A DNA stretch of 34,954 nucleotides. It comes from a virus. The stretch is taken from positions 1 to 34,954 of the IMG/VR virus record IMGVR_UViG_3300031772_005039; one strand, written 5' to 3'. The position numbers and the translations under genes were made by a program. Below, in pieces: positions 33,695 through 34,954 of this stretch. Each line of letters starts with the position of its first letter. The first letter of the stretch is position 1. The notes under the pieces are model-generated. The model had not been told where the DNA came from, searched no databases, and worked only from the letters and a program-made list of their open reading frames with translations.

Positions 33695-34522
33695 ATGAAA
33701 TCACATGATTTTTTTGCAGGAACTGACCGTTCAAATTCATCATGGTTTGATGAAGGCCCACCGGTTATTATTAAATTACAAAACGTAATCAACTCATCCA
33801 GTTTAAATACATTACCTATTGATCCTTATCGACAGGGTGTCGAACTCACTCAAATAAAGCACTTCGATGCCGGAATGGTTAAAATTCACGCGGGCGAACC
33901 TGGTCATATTATTAGACAAACGTATTTTGGCGAAAGTGAATTTATAGATCTATCACCTACAAAATTCGTAGAAGATTATGATACAATTAATCCGGTTGAG
34001 TTTTTAAGTACTCACCGCACAGAATCATCTTCAGTTTTAATTGCTATCGCAGGAAGAAAAACAAAAGATAGATTAATGGATGGGGTAATTGAGCCCTTTG
34101 CTTTAATTACACATAAAAAATACACAAACAACACATCGAAACCATTTTATAAAGCGTCATCTTTTCGTGGTTCTGTACAATCAGGAAATTCAAATGCAAT
34201 TGACGGAAGTGATCTTATTTTGTCAATTGATTATTACAACATAAGTTCAAGTGTAGCACCCTATATAGACAATAACGAAAATCCTATTCTTGATCTTTCT
34301 CTACAACATGCAAAAATTAACATGTTTAGTGATACAAAGTATATTAGAAATGCAAATACGTCTTCATTGGGAAACGATATTGATTCAGCACTAAGTAATA
34401 TGACCGGCTCAACAGAAAATTATGTTACACTTAAACAAAAATCTGGTGCCACTGGTTGGTACACAGACATTAATAGTTTTGCGGGTGTTGATTCATTAGC
34501 ATTTGGGGGATTAACATACTAA
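33695..34522 (+). CDS. Unrecognised virion structural protein
   Basis: A 275-residue protein starting immediately after the LamG gene's stop, with no gap. Strand-rich N terminus, IKLQNVINSSS, then GMVKIHAGEPG and EFIDLSPTKFVEDYD; Ser/Asn-rich C terminus. No known motif is visible. The position suggests another baseplate or fibre component, possibly in the place of T4 gp8, but no similarity to gp8 can be claimed. Confidence 0.55.
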   Translation: MKSHDFFAGTDRSNSSWFDEGPPVIIKLQNVINSSSLNTLPIDPYRQGVELTQIKHFDAGMVKIHAGEPGHIIRQTYFGESEFIDLSPTKFVEDYDTINPVEFLSTHRTESSSVLIAIAGRKTKDRLMDGVIEPFALITHKKYTNNTSKPFYKASSFRGSVQSGNSNAIDGSDLILSIDYYNISSSVAPYIDNNENPILDLSLQHAKINMFSDTKYIRNANTSSLGNDIDSALSNMTGSTENYVTLKQKSGATGWYTDINSFAGVDSLAFGGLTY

Positions 34523-34523
34523 T

Positions 34524-34954
34524 ATGTCAGCATCAGATAAAAGTAAAAGAACCCCACCGGCAAGAGTATTTGAAGATTATATTTTAACACGAACAGTTTC
34601 AACAAATGTGGGTTTATCAAACATCCCAGAAGATAGGTTTATTAGACCAATAAGTTCTGTGTTGGGCGCAGGAGTAGCCCCTAAATATGCAAATGAACCA
34701 GGGGCATACGCGGCACAAAGTGATATACTTTCTATTGGATTTAATTTTTTATTTGATGGAATAACTTATAATAAGTTTGTTATTTCAACTTCAGGATGGA
34801 TTGCATTAATTGATCCATTACAAACAAATTATGAAATTATGTTCGATCCTCCCAAGGTAACTAGTGCCGGATCTACGGGTGGACCTGGCGAGCCTGAAGG
34901 CCACGCTGATGGCACATCAAAAAATAATTGGAGAAATGCAAATATTAACTTGGA
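34524..34954 (+). CDS. Structural protein, N-terminal part (cut by window end)
   Basis: An open frame from ATG 34524 with no stop before the window end (143 codons). The segment SIGFNFLFDGITYNKFVIST followed by SGWIALID (about 72-98) matches the FxFxYxG...vSsnGwi pattern of nidogen-like and similar beta domains used in adhesins and phage tail proteins. A Gly/Pro/Glu-rich linker follows (about 117-128). It is joined to the previous gene by one spacer base. It is probably a fibre or baseplate appendage. Confidence 0.6.
   Translation, partial: MSASDKSKRTPPARVFEDYILTRTVSTNVGLSNIPEDRFIRPISSVLGAGVAPKYANEPGAYAAQSDILSIGFNFLFDGITYNKFVISTSGWIALIDPLQTNYEIMFDPPKVTSAGSTGGPGEPEGHADGTSKNNWRNANINL

Noticed and set aside
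1-34954. Complete recoding of TAG to an amino acid across this genome
   Set aside because: Genes are not broken by in-frame TAG when read with the standard code, and all products reach expected lengths. Only rarity of TAG as stop plus a CUA tRNA is visible.

Overview
This window looks like part of the genome of a contractile-tailed (myovirus) double-stranded DNA phage, probably a large, T4-related phage known only distantly. It is AT-rich and almost gap-free. About 40 genes run head to tail, nearly all on the + strand, many joined by ATGA overlaps. It encodes recognisable virion genes (a gp25-type and a gp6-type baseplate wedge protein) and a T4 gp55-type late sigma factor. No host genes or housekeeping operons are present. 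The host cannot be named from the sequence. Most starts lack a strong Shine-Dalgarno (SD) sequence, with a few clear exceptions.

Layout. (1) 1-15.8 kb is a dense glycan and modification region. It has nine glycosyltransferase-like genes of GT-A and GT-B fold, three methyltransferase-like proteins, two radical SAM enzymes, UDP-galactopyranose mutase (glf) and several small unknown proteins. Two genes resembling tail fibre or virion appendages (2619-4600) sit inside it. The only minus-strand gene (14936-15769) ends this block. (2) 15.8-17.3 kb is a full-length aldehyde dehydrogenase resembling the ALDH7 family, unexpected in a phage. (3) 17.3-18.3 kb is a translation-related patch. A small basic protein has its SD buried in a predicted hairpin; a PTH2-type peptidyl-tRNA hydrolase-like protein follows; then a tRNA whose best-supported anticodon is CUA (amber suppressor). 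(4) 18.3-19.9 kb holds a small unknown protein, a PD-(D/E)XK nuclease with Cas4/AddB-like cysteines and the C-terminal half of a Hef-like homing endonuclease. (5) 19.9-22.3 kb holds two more GT4 glycosyltransferases. (6) 22.3-34.95 kb holds a small membrane protein, the gp55-like sigma factor, a charged coiled-coil protein, then the baseplate and tail genes: OB-fold protein, Pro/Leu-rich hydrophobic protein, gp25, gp6, a beta-rich protein, a 1151-aa LamG protein in the position of gp7, an unknown virion protein and a truncated last gene.

How it fits together (inference). The sigma factor would turn on the late baseplate genes beside it. The glycan region would decorate virion proteins or alter host surface sugars; glf would supply UDP-galactofuranose. 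The tRNA and PTH2-like genes suggest the phage manages UAG decoding or ribosome stalling: only one of 38 complete genes ends in TAG. The most notable points are the suppressor-like tRNA beside PTH2, the SD-masking hairpin and the aldehyde dehydrogenase.
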